Shown piece by piece: positions 50,674 to 60,049 of a stretch of DNA of 64,000 nt. Each line of letters starts with the position of its first letter. Positions within the stretch are counted from its first letter, which is position 1. The DNA comes from Kineothrix sp. MB12-C1 (GTDB taxonomy: Bacteria; Bacillota; Clostridia; Lachnospirales; Lachnospiraceae), in contig NZ_CP132957.1 of assembly GCF_030863805.1 (NCBI RefSeq), forward strand, positions 2,976,001 to 3,040,000, written 5' to 3'. A program made the translations under genes and the position numbers. The notes under the pieces were generated by a model. It was not told the DNA's origin. It searched no databases and saw only the letters and a program-made list of their open reading frames with translations.

Positions 50674-52083
50674 ATGAAAAAGAAAATAGTAGCAGGCTTG
50701 TTGACTTCGGCAATGATACTTACCGTGCTGGCAGGCTGTGGAAGCGGCGCAGAAGTACCGGCAGCGGATACCGGGACAGCAGTAGAAGAAACAAAGGATA
50801 CAGAAGATACAGCAGGTGCTGAGGAAACAGCAGATGTAACCGCTGATACGGAGGCAATTGTTACAGAACCTACAGCACTTACTTTTATATTTGCAGACGG
50901 TGATGAAGGCGCAAAGATTTCTATGAATGAAATCGTAGATAATTTTAATGCAGCTTATCCAGATATAACAGTAACCATTGAACCGGGTAACGGTGGTGCT
51001 TACAGTGAATTTATAAAAACGAAAGACAGCGTAGGAGAATTTCCTGATGTAATGGAAATGAGAGATACCGCTCTTTACGTTCGGGCAGGGAAGCTGGAAC
51101 CTTTATCCGATGAAATCGTTTCATTATTTAAGACAACAACAGACTTTGACGGTAAAGTTTATACGGCGCCGTTAGCGGGTGAGAATACCCAAGGTATTAT
51201 TTATAACAAGGCATATTTCGATGAAAACGGTTGGACAGAGCCTGCGACCTACGATGAGTTTATTGAGCTTTGCCAGGCAATCAAGGACAAGGGTGATATG
51301 GCGCCGCTTGTAGTGGGCGGTCAGGATATCTGGCATATGGGATTTCTATTCCATAAGGCATATAATGACCAGGTATTAAGTAAGGATGCTGATTTTGTTA
51401 AGCATTGTTATGAAGGTACAAAGGACTTTTCAGATGATACTTTTAAGGCGACCTTTATGGAGTTACAGGAAATTATGCAGTATGCACAAGATGGATGGGT
51501 GTCTACGCCGGATGCACAGATTACCACCTTCCTTGTAAATGATATGGCGGCTATGATGTATTCAGGTACTCATATGTTCTCGCAGATATCCACAGCAGAT
51601 CCGGAATTTGAAATGGGTTGGTTCGCTGTACCCAGCCCTGACGGAAAAACACGTTTAGTAGGCGGCGGTGGAATCGGCGGTCTTGCAATTTCCGCAGAAG
51701 CGGCACAGGACTCGAATAAAAAGGCAGCAGCAGAAGCGTTTATCACTTATTTCTACCAGCCGGATAATTATAAGATTTTATGTGAAAGAATGAGCGCAAT
51801 TCCGTCAACAATAGAAGAGCCTCAGCTTGATGTATCGGATGTGTTCCAAGAGGTTATTGATGCCAACTCCACGGCAGATGATCTTGCACCTATGTGGAAC
51901 GGCCGTTCAGGGGACAATGAATTACCTCCTGATTTCAGAAACTTTACATATAAAACCTTAATCGAAGTACTGCAGGGAACGAGAGATATTGATTCTGCCT
52001 GCGATGAATTAAACAAGACCTGGCAGGTCGGTATTCAGAGCTTTAATCCGATAACAGGTGTTGGTATAGAAGCCGCAGAATAA
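50674..52083 (+). CDS. Sugar ABC transporter substrate-binding lipoprotein
   Basis: The 469-residue protein starts at ATG 50674, 8 bases after GGAGGG; an in-frame GTG lies at 50665. The signal peptide MKKKIVAGLLTSAMILTVLAG ends in a lipobox cysteine (LAGC). An acidic Thr/Ala/Glu/Asp linker of about 45 residues follows. The binding fold has LTFIFADGDEGAKISMNEIV, GVFPDVMEMRD-like FPDVMEMRDTALYVRAGKLE, APLAGENTQGIIYNKAYFDE and MAAMMYSGTHMFSQI. It is the first gene of an operon with two permeases and a kinase/regulator pair. Its ligand is unknown but is expected to be the GH88- or GH43-linked oligosaccharide. Confidence 0.93.
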   Translation: MKKKIVAGLLTSAMILTVLAGCGSGAEVPAADTGTAVEETKDTEDTAGAEETADVTADTEAIVTEPTALTFIFADGDEGAKISMNEIVDNFNAAYPDITVTIEPGNGGAYSEFIKTKDSVGEFPDVMEMRDTALYVRAGKLEPLSDEIVSLFKTTTDFDGKVYTAPLAGENTQGIIYNKAYFDENGWTEPATYDEFIELCQAIKDKGDMAPLVVGGQDIWHMGFLFHKAYNDQVLSKDADFVKHCYEGTKDFSDDTFKATFMELQEIMQYAQDGWVSTPDAQITTFLVNDMAAMMYSGTHMFSQISTADPEFEMGWFAVPSPDGKTRLVGGGGIGGLAISAEAAQDSNKKAAAEAFITYFYQPDNYKILCERMSAIPSTIEEPQLDVSDVFQEVIDANSTADDLAPMWNGRSGDNELPPDFRNFTYKTLIEVLQGTRDIDSACDELNKTWQVGIQSFNPITGVGIEAAE

Positions 52084-52145
52084 ATCCCATCACAAATAAC
52101 AGTAATATATAGACGGCAATTTTTAATCACCGGATATATAGAAAC

Positions 52146-52219
52146 GGAATCTCTCCCTAAAAAGGAGAGATTCCTTAAATAAAAGGTGTTTGGTAACTGT
52201 GAGGGAAACGAACTGTTAC
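52146..52219 (+). promoter_or_regulatory. Stem-loop and module B repeat between binding-protein and permease genes
   Basis: GGAATCTCTCC (52146-52156) pairs with GGAGAGATTCC (52164-52174), an 11-bp perfect stem without a U-run. GTAACTGTGAGGGAAACGAA, then CTGTTAC (52193-52219), is a module B repeat. Either may reduce read-through or stabilise the upstream mRNA. Confidence 0.6.
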
Positions 52220-52247
52220 ATTGTTTTTATAAGAAGGGAGCTATATT

Positions 52248-53138
52248 ATGAATACGACAAAGAAAAAGGGCTTTGATACAGTTGCATTTACCTTCATTGC
52301 TCCTGCATTTATCTTTTTTACATTATTTATCATTATACCTACCGTATCCAGTGTGTATTACAGCTTTACCTCTTGGGACGGTGTCAGCCCTGTCGTGAAT
52401 TTTGTGGGGGCTGCTAATTATAAAGAAATTTTCACCAGTACGAGATTCAGTAATGCACTTAGGAATACGGTGATTCTTACTTTTTTTATTTCTATTGTGG
52501 AAAATGCTATGGCGCTTGGTCTGGCATTAATAGTTGACAACGTAAAATGGGGGAAAAACTTTTTCAGAAGTGCTTTTTATATTCCTGTTTTAATCAGCGG
52601 TATCGTTTCGGGTTTCATCTGGAAAATTATGTATAACTACAATTTTGGTATCTTTAATGCAGTGTTGGAAAATCTGAGACTTTCTAATTTGAAACAGGAT
52701 TGGCTGGGAAATGCGAGCTTAACTTTGCTGATGATAGGATTGGTACTTATCTGGAAGGGCGTGGGATATTATATGATTATTTACCTGGCTTCCCTGCAAA
52801 GTGTTTCTCCTGATTTAATTGAGGCGGCACAGATTGACGGGGCAAGTCCCGTACAGAGGTTTAAAGCAATTACGATTCCTCTGATATCCGGTGCTTTTAC
52901 TATCAACTTCACATTGTCTTTGATCAATGGGTTAAAGGTATTTGATCAAATTAATGTTATGACAGACGGAGGACCGGGATTTACATCCGAAACATTGGTC
53001 TATCTGCTTTATAAGGTAGGATTTAATGAAGGCAGACAGGGGTTTGGTACAGCAGTGGGAATTATGCTGTTATTTATTATCATAATCCTTAACACCGTTC
53101 AGCAGAAATTTCTGAAAAGCAGGGAGGTGCAGATGTAA
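52248..53138 (+). CDS. Carbohydrate ABC transporter permease, MalF/UgpA type
   Basis: The 296-residue membrane protein has six helices, the first at residues 12-34. SFTSWDGVSPVVNFVGAANY is the typical N-terminal periplasmic region. The ATPase-docking loop is EAAQIDGASPVQRFKAITIP near residue 195, followed by VMTDGGPGFTSETLVYLLYK. AAGAAGGGAGC precedes the ATG. Its stop shares one base with the next start. It belongs with the binding protein at 50674. Confidence 0.94.
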   Translation: MNTTKKKGFDTVAFTFIAPAFIFFTLFIIIPTVSSVYYSFTSWDGVSPVVNFVGAANYKEIFTSTRFSNALRNTVILTFFISIVENAMALGLALIVDNVKWGKNFFRSAFYIPVLISGIVSGFIWKIMYNYNFGIFNAVLENLRLSNLKQDWLGNASLTLLMIGLVLIWKGVGYYMIIYLASLQSVSPDLIEAAQIDGASPVQRFKAITIPLISGAFTINFTLSLINGLKVFDQINVMTDGGPGFTSETLVYLLYKVGFNEGRQGFGTAVGIMLLFIIIILNTVQQKFLKSREVQM

Positions 53139-53968
53139 TGGGAAGAAAAGTAAAACCGGGAAGTATTATACTGCTTGTTGTAACAATTTTACTGGCATTT
53201 TTATTTATTTATCCTGTATTATTCGCATTAATGTCAGCCTTTAAGAGCAATGGTGATATTTTAAAAAGTCCGATAGCATTTCCCACCTCTTTGTACATAC
53301 AGAATTTTAGAGATTTGTTCGCGCAGTCAGATTTTGCAAGGGCCATATTAAATTCCGTATTCCTTACGGTAGTATCGGAAATTTTGATCGTATGTATCGT
53401 TCCGATGGCAGCATATGGAATTGAAAGAAGAAAAAGCAGAACCACTGCTTTCATCTATATTTACTTTTTGGCGGGAATGATGATACCTTTTCATTTATAC
53501 ATGTTTCCCTTGTTTAAAGAAATGAAGATGCTTCATTTATTCGGTAATATGGCAGGACCGATCTTATGCTATATTTCCGGCTCTATCGCTTTCGGAAGTC
53601 TGCTGTATTGCAGCTTTTTAAAAGGGGTACCATTGGAAATAGAAGAAGCGGCTATGATAGATGGATGTACTCCTTTTCAAACCTTCTGGAAAGTAACCTT
53701 CCCTTTGTTAGGACCTTGTACGGGTTCCATGGTTATTCTCAATGGACTGGGGATATGGAATGATTATTTAATGCCTTATTTAGTGTTGCCAAGCGGAAAA
53801 GCAAAGACCATTACTGTTGAAATTGCAGGATTTGTAGGGCAGTATACGGCAAGGTGGGATATTGTATTTGCAGGGACTGTGATTTCCATTGTACCGGCGC
53901 TCATTATCTTTTGTATGTTCCAGAAGTATTTTGTGAAGGGAATTACAGCCGGAGCGGCGAAAGGATAG
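53138..53968 (+). CDS. Carbohydrate ABC transporter permease, MalG/UgpE type
   Basis: The 276-residue membrane protein has six helices, an ATPase-docking loop EEAAMIDGCTPFQTFWKVTF near residue 170 and the C-terminus KYFVKGITAGAAKG. Translation is coupled to the upstream permease by a TAATG junction behind GGGAGGTG. The kinase gene follows 65 bp later on the same strand. Confidence 0.94.
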   Translation: MGRKVKPGSIILLVVTILLAFLFIYPVLFALMSAFKSNGDILKSPIAFPTSLYIQNFRDLFAQSDFARAILNSVFLTVVSEILIVCIVPMAAYGIERRKSRTTAFIYIYFLAGMMIPFHLYMFPLFKEMKMLHLFGNMAGPILCYISGSIAFGSLLYCSFLKGVPLEIEEAAMIDGCTPFQTFWKVTFPLLGPCTGSMVILNGLGIWNDYLMPYLVLPSGKAKTITVEIAGFVGQYTARWDIVFAGTVISIVPALIIFCMFQKYFVKGITAGAAKG

Positions 53969-54033
53969 GGAACGTTTGCCTTTTCTGTTGTGGTTTGGTA
54001 TGATTTTGCTAGAAATAGCAGGGTAGGGGGGAA

Positions 54034-55920
54034 ATGATAATCGGGAAGGGACTTTTGCTTATGATTAAGGAGAAGGTAAGGGGAAAATTCAAGATCAAGA
54101 GAAACGGGTGGAATCTATATCAGAAATTTACAGTTACGATCATCCTGCTTGGGTTGGTTCCTATGATTATTATTTCGACTTTTATCGCGAATCGGATGAT
54201 TAAGGATTATACCAATGCGCTGAGTACACAGTATGAGCAGGCAGCAGGATATGTGTCTTCCAGTATGGCGTCTATGCTGGATTCATACAATACGATTTCC
54301 AAAATGCCTTATTACTATAATTTCGGAACGGCGGGGGAGTGGGATAGCTACTTGTCCTTTGATAAGTTCCGCCAGATCATTTACGGAGATGGGTATGAAG
54401 CGGAAACGATTGAAGAAGAACGAAAAAAGGATATGGGGAATTTTCTTCAATATGTGCAGAGTGTAGATCCGTATATTAATGGGGTGCACATCATTGCACA
54501 GGATGAGAAGGAGAATAAATTATCCTTTCATTACAGTAACTATAATACTTTTTTTGCAGATGAAGATCTGTTCGAAGAAATGGTCAGTTATGAGGAAATC
54601 GACAGGCAATATAATAAGCTGATGCTGATACCTACTCATGCAACTTCTTATTTTTATGGAACACCCGATATGGTATTTACCGTAGCGAGGAATTATTTCG
54701 ATTTGCGGGGAACTGTTGGACACACTCCTTATGTAGGCACGATTTTTATTGATGTCGATTTAAAAAAGATGGAACGGATATTCAGCAGTGTGGAGTTCAC
54801 GGGTAATGAAGTATTTTATGTAATAAACGAGGAAAATGATTGTTTCTATAGTAATGAAGAGGAAAGAATAGGAAATAATATTACTTATGTGCTCGAAAAC
54901 TTAAGACAATCGGACAAGCAGCTTGTAATAACAACAAAGGATAATGGTTACGGATTGCAGGTTGTTGTCGTCATGAATACAGAAATTGCTTATGGTGCGA
55001 TCAAAAATATGCAGCATATGATGTATTTTTTTATCGGAGCATCTGTGATTGCCCTGTTTGCAGGTTCGGTATTTTTCTCTAAGCGATTGACAAGGCCAAT
55101 GCACGAGATGATGGATCAGATGTCATTAGTGGAAACCGGTAATTTTGATATTGAGCTGCCTGTTCGCTCCGGAGATGAAATTGGCATATTGGCAGAGCGG
55201 TTCAATCAGATGAGCAGTGCCCTGAAAAAATACATCAACCAATCTTATGTGTCACAAATCAAGCAGAGTGAAGCAGAGCTGACTGCTTTGAAATCACAGA
55301 TTTATCCTCACTTTTTGTATAATACTCTTGAGATTATACGGATGACCGCTTTGGAAGAAAAAGGGCATGAAAAAGTGCCTGAAATGATAGAATCTTTATC
55401 AGAGCAGATTCGCTATTTGATTGGTCCTATGCAGGATGTTGTACCGTTGGAACAGGAAATTGATATTGTGAGAAAATATGTGTATCTTTTAAATTGCAGA
55501 ATCGAAGGAAAGGTACAGATTACGGTAGCGGCTCAGGGAGCGTCCAGGATACTGGTACCCAAGCTGATTTTACAGCCTATCATAGAAAATGCCTATGTTC
55601 ATGGGATCAAACCTAAAAACGGAAATGGCAGTATTATGATTGAAATCGCAAAGCAGGGGAATATGCTGGAAATTTTGATTATGGACAATGGGGTAGGTAT
55701 GGATGATGTTGCAATTGACAAGATAAACAGTCTTTTAGAAGGAAATGAGCCGGGAATTAAGAATGAATACAATTGGCAAAGCATCGGACTTAAAAATGTA
55801 CATGACAGAATTCGCTATCTTTACGGAGACGAGTATGGTATCAGAATCACAAGTACCTTGGCAGTAGGAACGATGGTACGGCTGATTTTGCCCTTAAGGG
55901 AGGCGGATACAAATGATTAA
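54034..55920 (+). CDS. Sensor histidine kinase, YesM type
   Basis: The 628-residue membrane kinase starts at ATG 54034 after GGGGGG; ATG 54061 is an alternative. Transmembrane segments lie near residues 30-52 and 330-352 and enclose a Cache-like extracellular sensor of about 280 residues. HAMP (TRPMHEMMDQMSLVETGNFD) follows. The kinase motif is SQIYPHFLYNTLEIIRM with H426. The HATPase has LILQPIIENAYVHGI and MDNGVGMDD. It is placed after its likely target operon, which differs from the first system, where the kinase precedes the operon. It overlaps the regulator gene by 8 bp. Confidence 0.92.
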   Translation: MIIGKGLLLMIKEKVRGKFKIKRNGWNLYQKFTVTIILLGLVPMIIISTFIANRMIKDYTNALSTQYEQAAGYVSSSMASMLDSYNTISKMPYYYNFGTAGEWDSYLSFDKFRQIIYGDGYEAETIEEERKKDMGNFLQYVQSVDPYINGVHIIAQDEKENKLSFHYSNYNTFFADEDLFEEMVSYEEIDRQYNKLMLIPTHATSYFYGTPDMVFTVARNYFDLRGTVGHTPYVGTIFIDVDLKKMERIFSSVEFTGNEVFYVINEENDCFYSNEEERIGNNITYVLENLRQSDKQLVITTKDNGYGLQVVVVMNTEIAYGAIKNMQHMMYFFIGASVIALFAGSVFFSKRLTRPMHEMMDQMSLVETGNFDIELPVRSGDEIGILAERFNQMSSALKKYINQSYVSQIKQSEAELTALKSQIYPHFLYNTLEIIRMTALEEKGHEKVPEMIESLSEQIRYLIGPMQDVVPLEQEIDIVRKYVYLLNCRIEGKVQITVAAQGASRILVPKLILQPIIENAYVHGIKPKNGNGSIMIEIAKQGNMLEILIMDNGVGMDDVAIDKINSLLEGNEPGIKNEYNWQSIGLKNVHDRIRYLYGDEYGIRITSTLAVGTMVRLILPLREADTND

Positions 55921-57424
55921 AATGCTATTAGCGGATGATGAGCCTATTATTACAAGAGGAATTGGGAAGCTGGTGGATTGGGAGAAGCTGGGAATAGAAA
56001 TTATAGGAGCATATGAAGACGGAAGAAAAGCGCTGGAAGCTATTGTGCATCAAGAACCTGATATTGCTCTTCTTGATATTTCTATGCCGGGAATGACCGG
56101 AGTAGAAGTATTAAAAGAATGTAAGGCTATGAAGGTAAGCACTCGGATAGTCTTTATCAGTGGTTTTCAGGATTTTGAATATGCGAAAGCAGCTCTTCAA
56201 CATGGTGCGGTCGATTATCTGTTAAAGCCGATAATCAAGGAGGAATTGTTAAAGGCAGTAGAAAAATGTATTGTTTTAAATCAAGGGGAATATCAGGTAA
56301 AGCAGGAAAACAAGGAGCAGCCTCTGCAAGAAAATGAGATAGACTATAGACCGTTGGTGGAAGCAGAGGATACTATATATGTACCAATCTATGCAGAGGT
56401 GGTATATAAAAAAGAGGAAAGCGGTCAGATGAAAAAGCTCATACATTTTTCTTTTAAGAGCTTTTTGGAAGAATATCTGAGAGAAACACAAAAAGGAATT
56501 ACTTTCTTAAAAGAAGAAAAGATCGTGATAGTATTAAAAGGTGTAAGTAAAGGGCAGACAAGGGAGATAATAGAAGGAATATGGACGGAAGCCTTGAGAG
56601 TAACAGGACATAGAACCTTCTTTGTCATAGGAGAGGAAATCCATTCTATGGGGGAAATTCCGGGAATGTTTGCCAGGTGTCTGGAAAGAGAGGGGTATCT
56701 TTTCTTTGCAGACCAGATGCAGGTACCGATTATTACATTGGGAGAAAAGGTATTTGCAGGGAAGGCAGATTCGGATATTTTAAGCGAAACCAGACAGAAA
56801 CTATGGGACGCAGTTATTGCACAGAATACGGAATTGGCGGAAAGTACTTATAAACAGTATGGGAAGCAAGTTTGCCGTATGGCAGAAGGGAAAAAAGAGG
56901 ATGCTTGCTTTTATTTATGTACTGCAGTACGTCTCATAGAAGAAAAATGCGTATCACTTGGTCTGGCAGGAAGAAATCCTGAAATGAAGGAGTTATTGGA
57001 AACAGGAAGAAGCTGCAATAGTTTCAATGAAATGCTCGTATATTTCGAAGGGGAGTTTAAGGAATATTTGGCTGCCGTGAAATCAGTTGCGGTCAACAAT
57101 GAGAAAAGGGAAATTATAAAAGCAAAGGAATATATTGAAAATCACTACAAAGAAAATCTTTCTTTGGGTGTACTGGCAGAAGAAATGCATATGAATCCCT
57201 ATTACTTCAGCAGCTTTTTTAAGAAGAATGCAGGTGAGAATTTCAAGGATTATGTGAATCGTATAAGGATTAATCATGCAGTTTCTTTATTATTATCCAC
57301 AGATAGGAAGGTATATGAAATTGCGTCAGAGGTGGGGTTTGGAGATATAAGAGCTTTTAATGAAGCCTTTCAAAGAATATATAAGGAAACCCCAAGCAAT
57401 TATAGAAAAAGAGTTAGTAAATAA
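55913..57424 (+). CDS. Response regulator with AraC-type DNA-binding domain, YesN type
   Basis: The 503-residue protein has an N-terminal receiver (1-120; KMLLADDEPIITRGI, phospho-acceptor D55 in ALLDISMPGMTG, LLKPI). An insert of about 270 residues has no clear homology. Two HTH motifs lie at the C-terminus (LSLGVLAEEMHMNPYYFSSF and RKVYEIASEVGFGDIRAFNE), ending YKETPSNYRKR. It pairs with the overlapping kinase and probably activates the 50674 ABC operon. A terminator follows at 57453-57482. Confidence 0.93.
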   Translation: MIKMLLADDEPIITRGIGKLVDWEKLGIEIIGAYEDGRKALEAIVHQEPDIALLDISMPGMTGVEVLKECKAMKVSTRIVFISGFQDFEYAKAALQHGAVDYLLKPIIKEELLKAVEKCIVLNQGEYQVKQENKEQPLQENEIDYRPLVEAEDTIYVPIYAEVVYKKEESGQMKKLIHFSFKSFLEEYLRETQKGITFLKEEKIVIVLKGVSKGQTREIIEGIWTEALRVTGHRTFFVIGEEIHSMGEIPGMFARCLEREGYLFFADQMQVPIITLGEKVFAGKADSDILSETRQKLWDAVIAQNTELAESTYKQYGKQVCRMAEGKKEDACFYLCTAVRLIEEKCVSLGLAGRNPEMKELLETGRSCNSFNEMLVYFEGEFKEYLAAVKSVAVNNEKREIIKAKEYIENHYKENLSLGVLAEEMHMNPYYFSSFFKKNAGENFKDYVNRIRINHAVSLLLSTDRKVYEIASEVGFGDIRAFNEAFQRIYKETPSNYRKRVSK

Positions 57425-57452
57425 GTATAATTTTTGCATATATTTAAAGAGT

Positions 57453-57482
57453 AAAGGGGCGGTTTGAGAAAACAGCCCCTTT
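57453..57482. terminator. Terminator between convergent operons
   Basis: AAAGGGGC (57453-57460) pairs with GCCCCTTT (57474-57481). It lies between the response-regulator gene and the convergent lplA-like gene. Confidence 0.7.
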
Positions 57483-57523
57483 CGTCATATTGAATTGATT
57501 GAAATAGTATGAAACGATGTATA

Positions 57524-59101
57524 TTAATTTCCGGTATAAAGGTCGGATTGTGTTTGCATAAATGCTGTGATTTTATCGATTCCGGCTGCGGTTTGTTTAT
57601 CGATGTATTTCCGGATGGCGGTATCTACATCATCACCGCCTGTAATACCTGCTAACAGCAGCTTGCCTTGTTCATCATATAATTGATCGCGCTGAGCCAG
57701 TTCTGTTTTGATTTCGCTTGTATCAGGGTTGAAGCCTGTTAAAGGAGACATTACAAAGTTATCCTTTTGTAACCATTTCAACTCATTATCTAAGGCTTCC
57801 TGTGTAATAATGCCGGAGGGTTTATTGAATTGTTCTCTTACAAAAGGCCAGTTAAACCATCCGAGATAAGTAGAAGTAGAAGCATCCTGTCCTTCAGGAT
57901 ATTGAATGGAACCGTCTTCGCCTTTTACATAGGTCATACCTTCTATACCATACATAAACATATCATATGCTTCTTCGTCTGTATTTAATAATTCTAAGAG
58001 CATTAAGAGTCTTTCGGGATTAGCTGCATTTTTATTGATTGCAAAAGCATTATTTAAAGGGGAATCGAGGCGGTGTTTTCCGTCAGGATAAATTTCTGCC
58101 CATCCATACTCCGCACCAGCGATGTTGAACGCAACTCCCTGTTGGGCATTCTCCATTAACCCTATCTTGGCAAAGGTTTTTCCGTTTTCGAACATTTTAG
58201 TATCTGTCTCAGATAACTCATTTTTTGAAACAATTCCTCCGTCATACCATTTTTTCATCCAGGTAACGGCTTCTTTAAACATTTCTGTTTGCTCAATGGG
58301 CTGTAAGGTAATGGATTCTGCATTGTAATCGTAGGTATACATATGGTAATTTAAAGAATCCATTTCGTATTTACAATGCAAGATAGAAAGCACATCACTA
58401 TAGGTATTCCCCCTTGGAAAACCGGATTCAAAGGTAATGATATTTGAAATTTTTTCGTTTGCGTCTGTAAGGAAAGCATCCAAATCTTCAATGGTTTCTA
58501 ACTTGGAGGTGTCTACACCATATTGTTCGGCGAGGTCTTTCCTATAGAAAAGGATAGGCTTTGAACTTTTTTGACGAACCCAGGGGAGCGCTACCATTTC
58601 ACCTCCAATACTACAGGAAACCGTACTGCCGTTATCGAGATAGGTCTGGTATAAAGTAGGAGCATATTGCTCCATTAAGCTGTTTAAAGGAAGAAAAGCC
58701 CCTTTGTTTGCCATTTTAGTGTAAAGCATCCAGTCTGAAACATAGAATCCGTCAAAATCGTCACCGCCGGCAACAAGAGAAGTCATTTTGTCTTCATAAT
58801 CGCCAAAGGAAACGAAATTATATTCAATTTTATCGATATTTAACTGGTCTTTATATTTTTCGCAAAAAGCAGCGAGTACTTCATCCTGAGCAGAATATTT
58901 ATCGGAACAGGACCAGAGCGTTAATGTAACAGGTTCCAATTGAGACTGTGTGCTGTCAGTTTCTGCGGCGGGGACATTAGATGCCTCTGTTTGAGTGCTG
59001 TCTGTGGAAGTCGATGTTCCTCCGCAGCCTGCAAGCATTGTGAGCATCATTGCAGCAGCGAGGAAAGCGGTGAAGATTCGCTTGAGTAAATTTTTTTTCA
59101 T
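57524..59101 (-). CDS. ABC transporter substrate-binding lipoprotein, LplA-like
   Basis: The 525-residue protein has a lipoprotein signal MKKNLLKRIFTAFLAAAMML with the lipobox cysteine in LAGCGG. It is longer than common family 1 binding proteins, as in the LplA/YtcQ group (about 500 residues). Blocks include VTLTLWSCSDKYSAQDEVLA, DDFDGFYVSDWMLYTKMANK, MVALPWVRQKSSKPILFYRK and NNAFAINKNAANPERLLMLL. The family imports oligosaccharides, often pectic or uronic-acid-containing. It is the third gene of an operon running leftwards, behind two permeases. Confidence 0.92.
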   Translation of the reverse strand: MKKNLLKRIFTAFLAAAMMLTMLAGCGGTSTSTDSTQTEASNVPAAETDSTQSQLEPVTLTLWSCSDKYSAQDEVLAAFCEKYKDQLNIDKIEYNFVSFGDYEDKMTSLVAGGDDFDGFYVSDWMLYTKMANKGAFLPLNSLMEQYAPTLYQTYLDNGSTVSCSIGGEMVALPWVRQKSSKPILFYRKDLAEQYGVDTSKLETIEDLDAFLTDANEKISNIITFESGFPRGNTYSDVLSILHCKYEMDSLNYHMYTYDYNAESITLQPIEQTEMFKEAVTWMKKWYDGGIVSKNELSETDTKMFENGKTFAKIGLMENAQQGVAFNIAGAEYGWAEIYPDGKHRLDSPLNNAFAINKNAANPERLLMLLELLNTDEEAYDMFMYGIEGMTYVKGEDGSIQYPEGQDASTSTYLGWFNWPFVREQFNKPSGIITQEALDNELKWLQKDNFVMSPLTGFNPDTSEIKTELAQRDQLYDEQGKLLLAGITGGDDVDTAIRKYIDKQTAAGIDKITAFMQTQSDLYTGN

Positions 59102-59146
59102 AACTATTACCTCTCTTTTTTATTATATGATTTTTTGAAGTTGATG

Positions 59147-60034
59147 TCAGCCTTTTACCGCACCAACCATGATACCTTTTACAAAATATTTCTGAACAAA
59201 CGGATAGACTAAAATAATGGGTCCGATGGTTGCCATGCAGGTCGCCATTTTGATTCCTTCAGAGGGAATGGTACTCGATGCCTGTGCAATTGCATTCACA
59301 TTTCCGGCTGAACTTAAAAATTGGATATTGGAAGTAATGGTTCTTAATAAAAGCTGCAACGGCTGCATATCCACATTATCGATGAGCATGATTCCCAGCC
59401 ACCAGTCATTCCAGTAATTTAAACAGATGAATAATGAAATGGTGGCAATGACCGGTTTGGCAAGTGGAAACATGATTCGGAAAAATATCCGATATTCCCC
59501 GGCACCGTCAATTTTGGCAGCCTCTACAAGTTCTATTGGTATGCCTCTGTAATAATTTCTGGTTAAGAAGATAAACCAGGCATTCGCTAAGTAAGGAAGT
59601 ATTAATGCCCATATGCTGTCAGTTAAATGAAGGATATTTCGGCAGACGATGAACCAGGGAACCATTCCGCCCGTAAATAACATGGTGAACAGGACAAAGA
59701 AATTCAAAAATTTATGATATTTTACCCGCTCCTGTGATAACGGATAGGCTGCCAGCGCAATAACAAAAACACTTAAAATAGTACCTCCCACTGTTACAAT
59801 AAGGGAAATTTTATATCCGCTTAAGATACGGCTCATATCGTTTGCCAAAATTTTGTAAGCAGTGAAATCCAGATTTCGTGGAAATAATCCATATCCATAT
59901 GCCATAATATCTTCTTCGGCGGTTAAGGAGCCGGACAGCACCAGCCAGAAGGGAAGGATGCAAACGAGGGCAAATAATAATAGAATGGCAGCAATAGGAA
60001 GGTTTGATAAATCTTGTTTGGCTTTGTTAAACAT
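59147..60034 (-). CDS. ABC transporter permease, LplC/YtcP-like
   Basis: The 295-residue membrane protein has six helices. SGSLTAEEDIMAYGYGLFPR and ALAAYPLSQERVKYHKFLNF are typical of the LplC/YtcP group. The docking loop is EAAKIDGAGEYRIFFRIMFP near residue 185, and the C-terminus is KYFVKGIMVGAVKG. It starts 15 bp after the upstream permease stop and precedes the lipoprotein gene by 45 bp. Confidence 0.94.
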   Translation of the reverse strand: MFNKAKQDLSNLPIAAILLLFALVCILPFWLVLSGSLTAEEDIMAYGYGLFPRNLDFTAYKILANDMSRILSGYKISLIVTVGGTILSVFVIALAAYPLSQERVKYHKFLNFFVLFTMLFTGGMVPWFIVCRNILHLTDSIWALILPYLANAWFIFLTRNYYRGIPIELVEAAKIDGAGEYRIFFRIMFPLAKPVIATISLFICLNYWNDWWLGIMLIDNVDMQPLQLLLRTITSNIQFLSSAGNVNAIAQASSTIPSEGIKMATCMATIGPIILVYPFVQKYFVKGIMVGAVKG

Positions 60035-60049
60035 ATTGTATAGCCTCCT

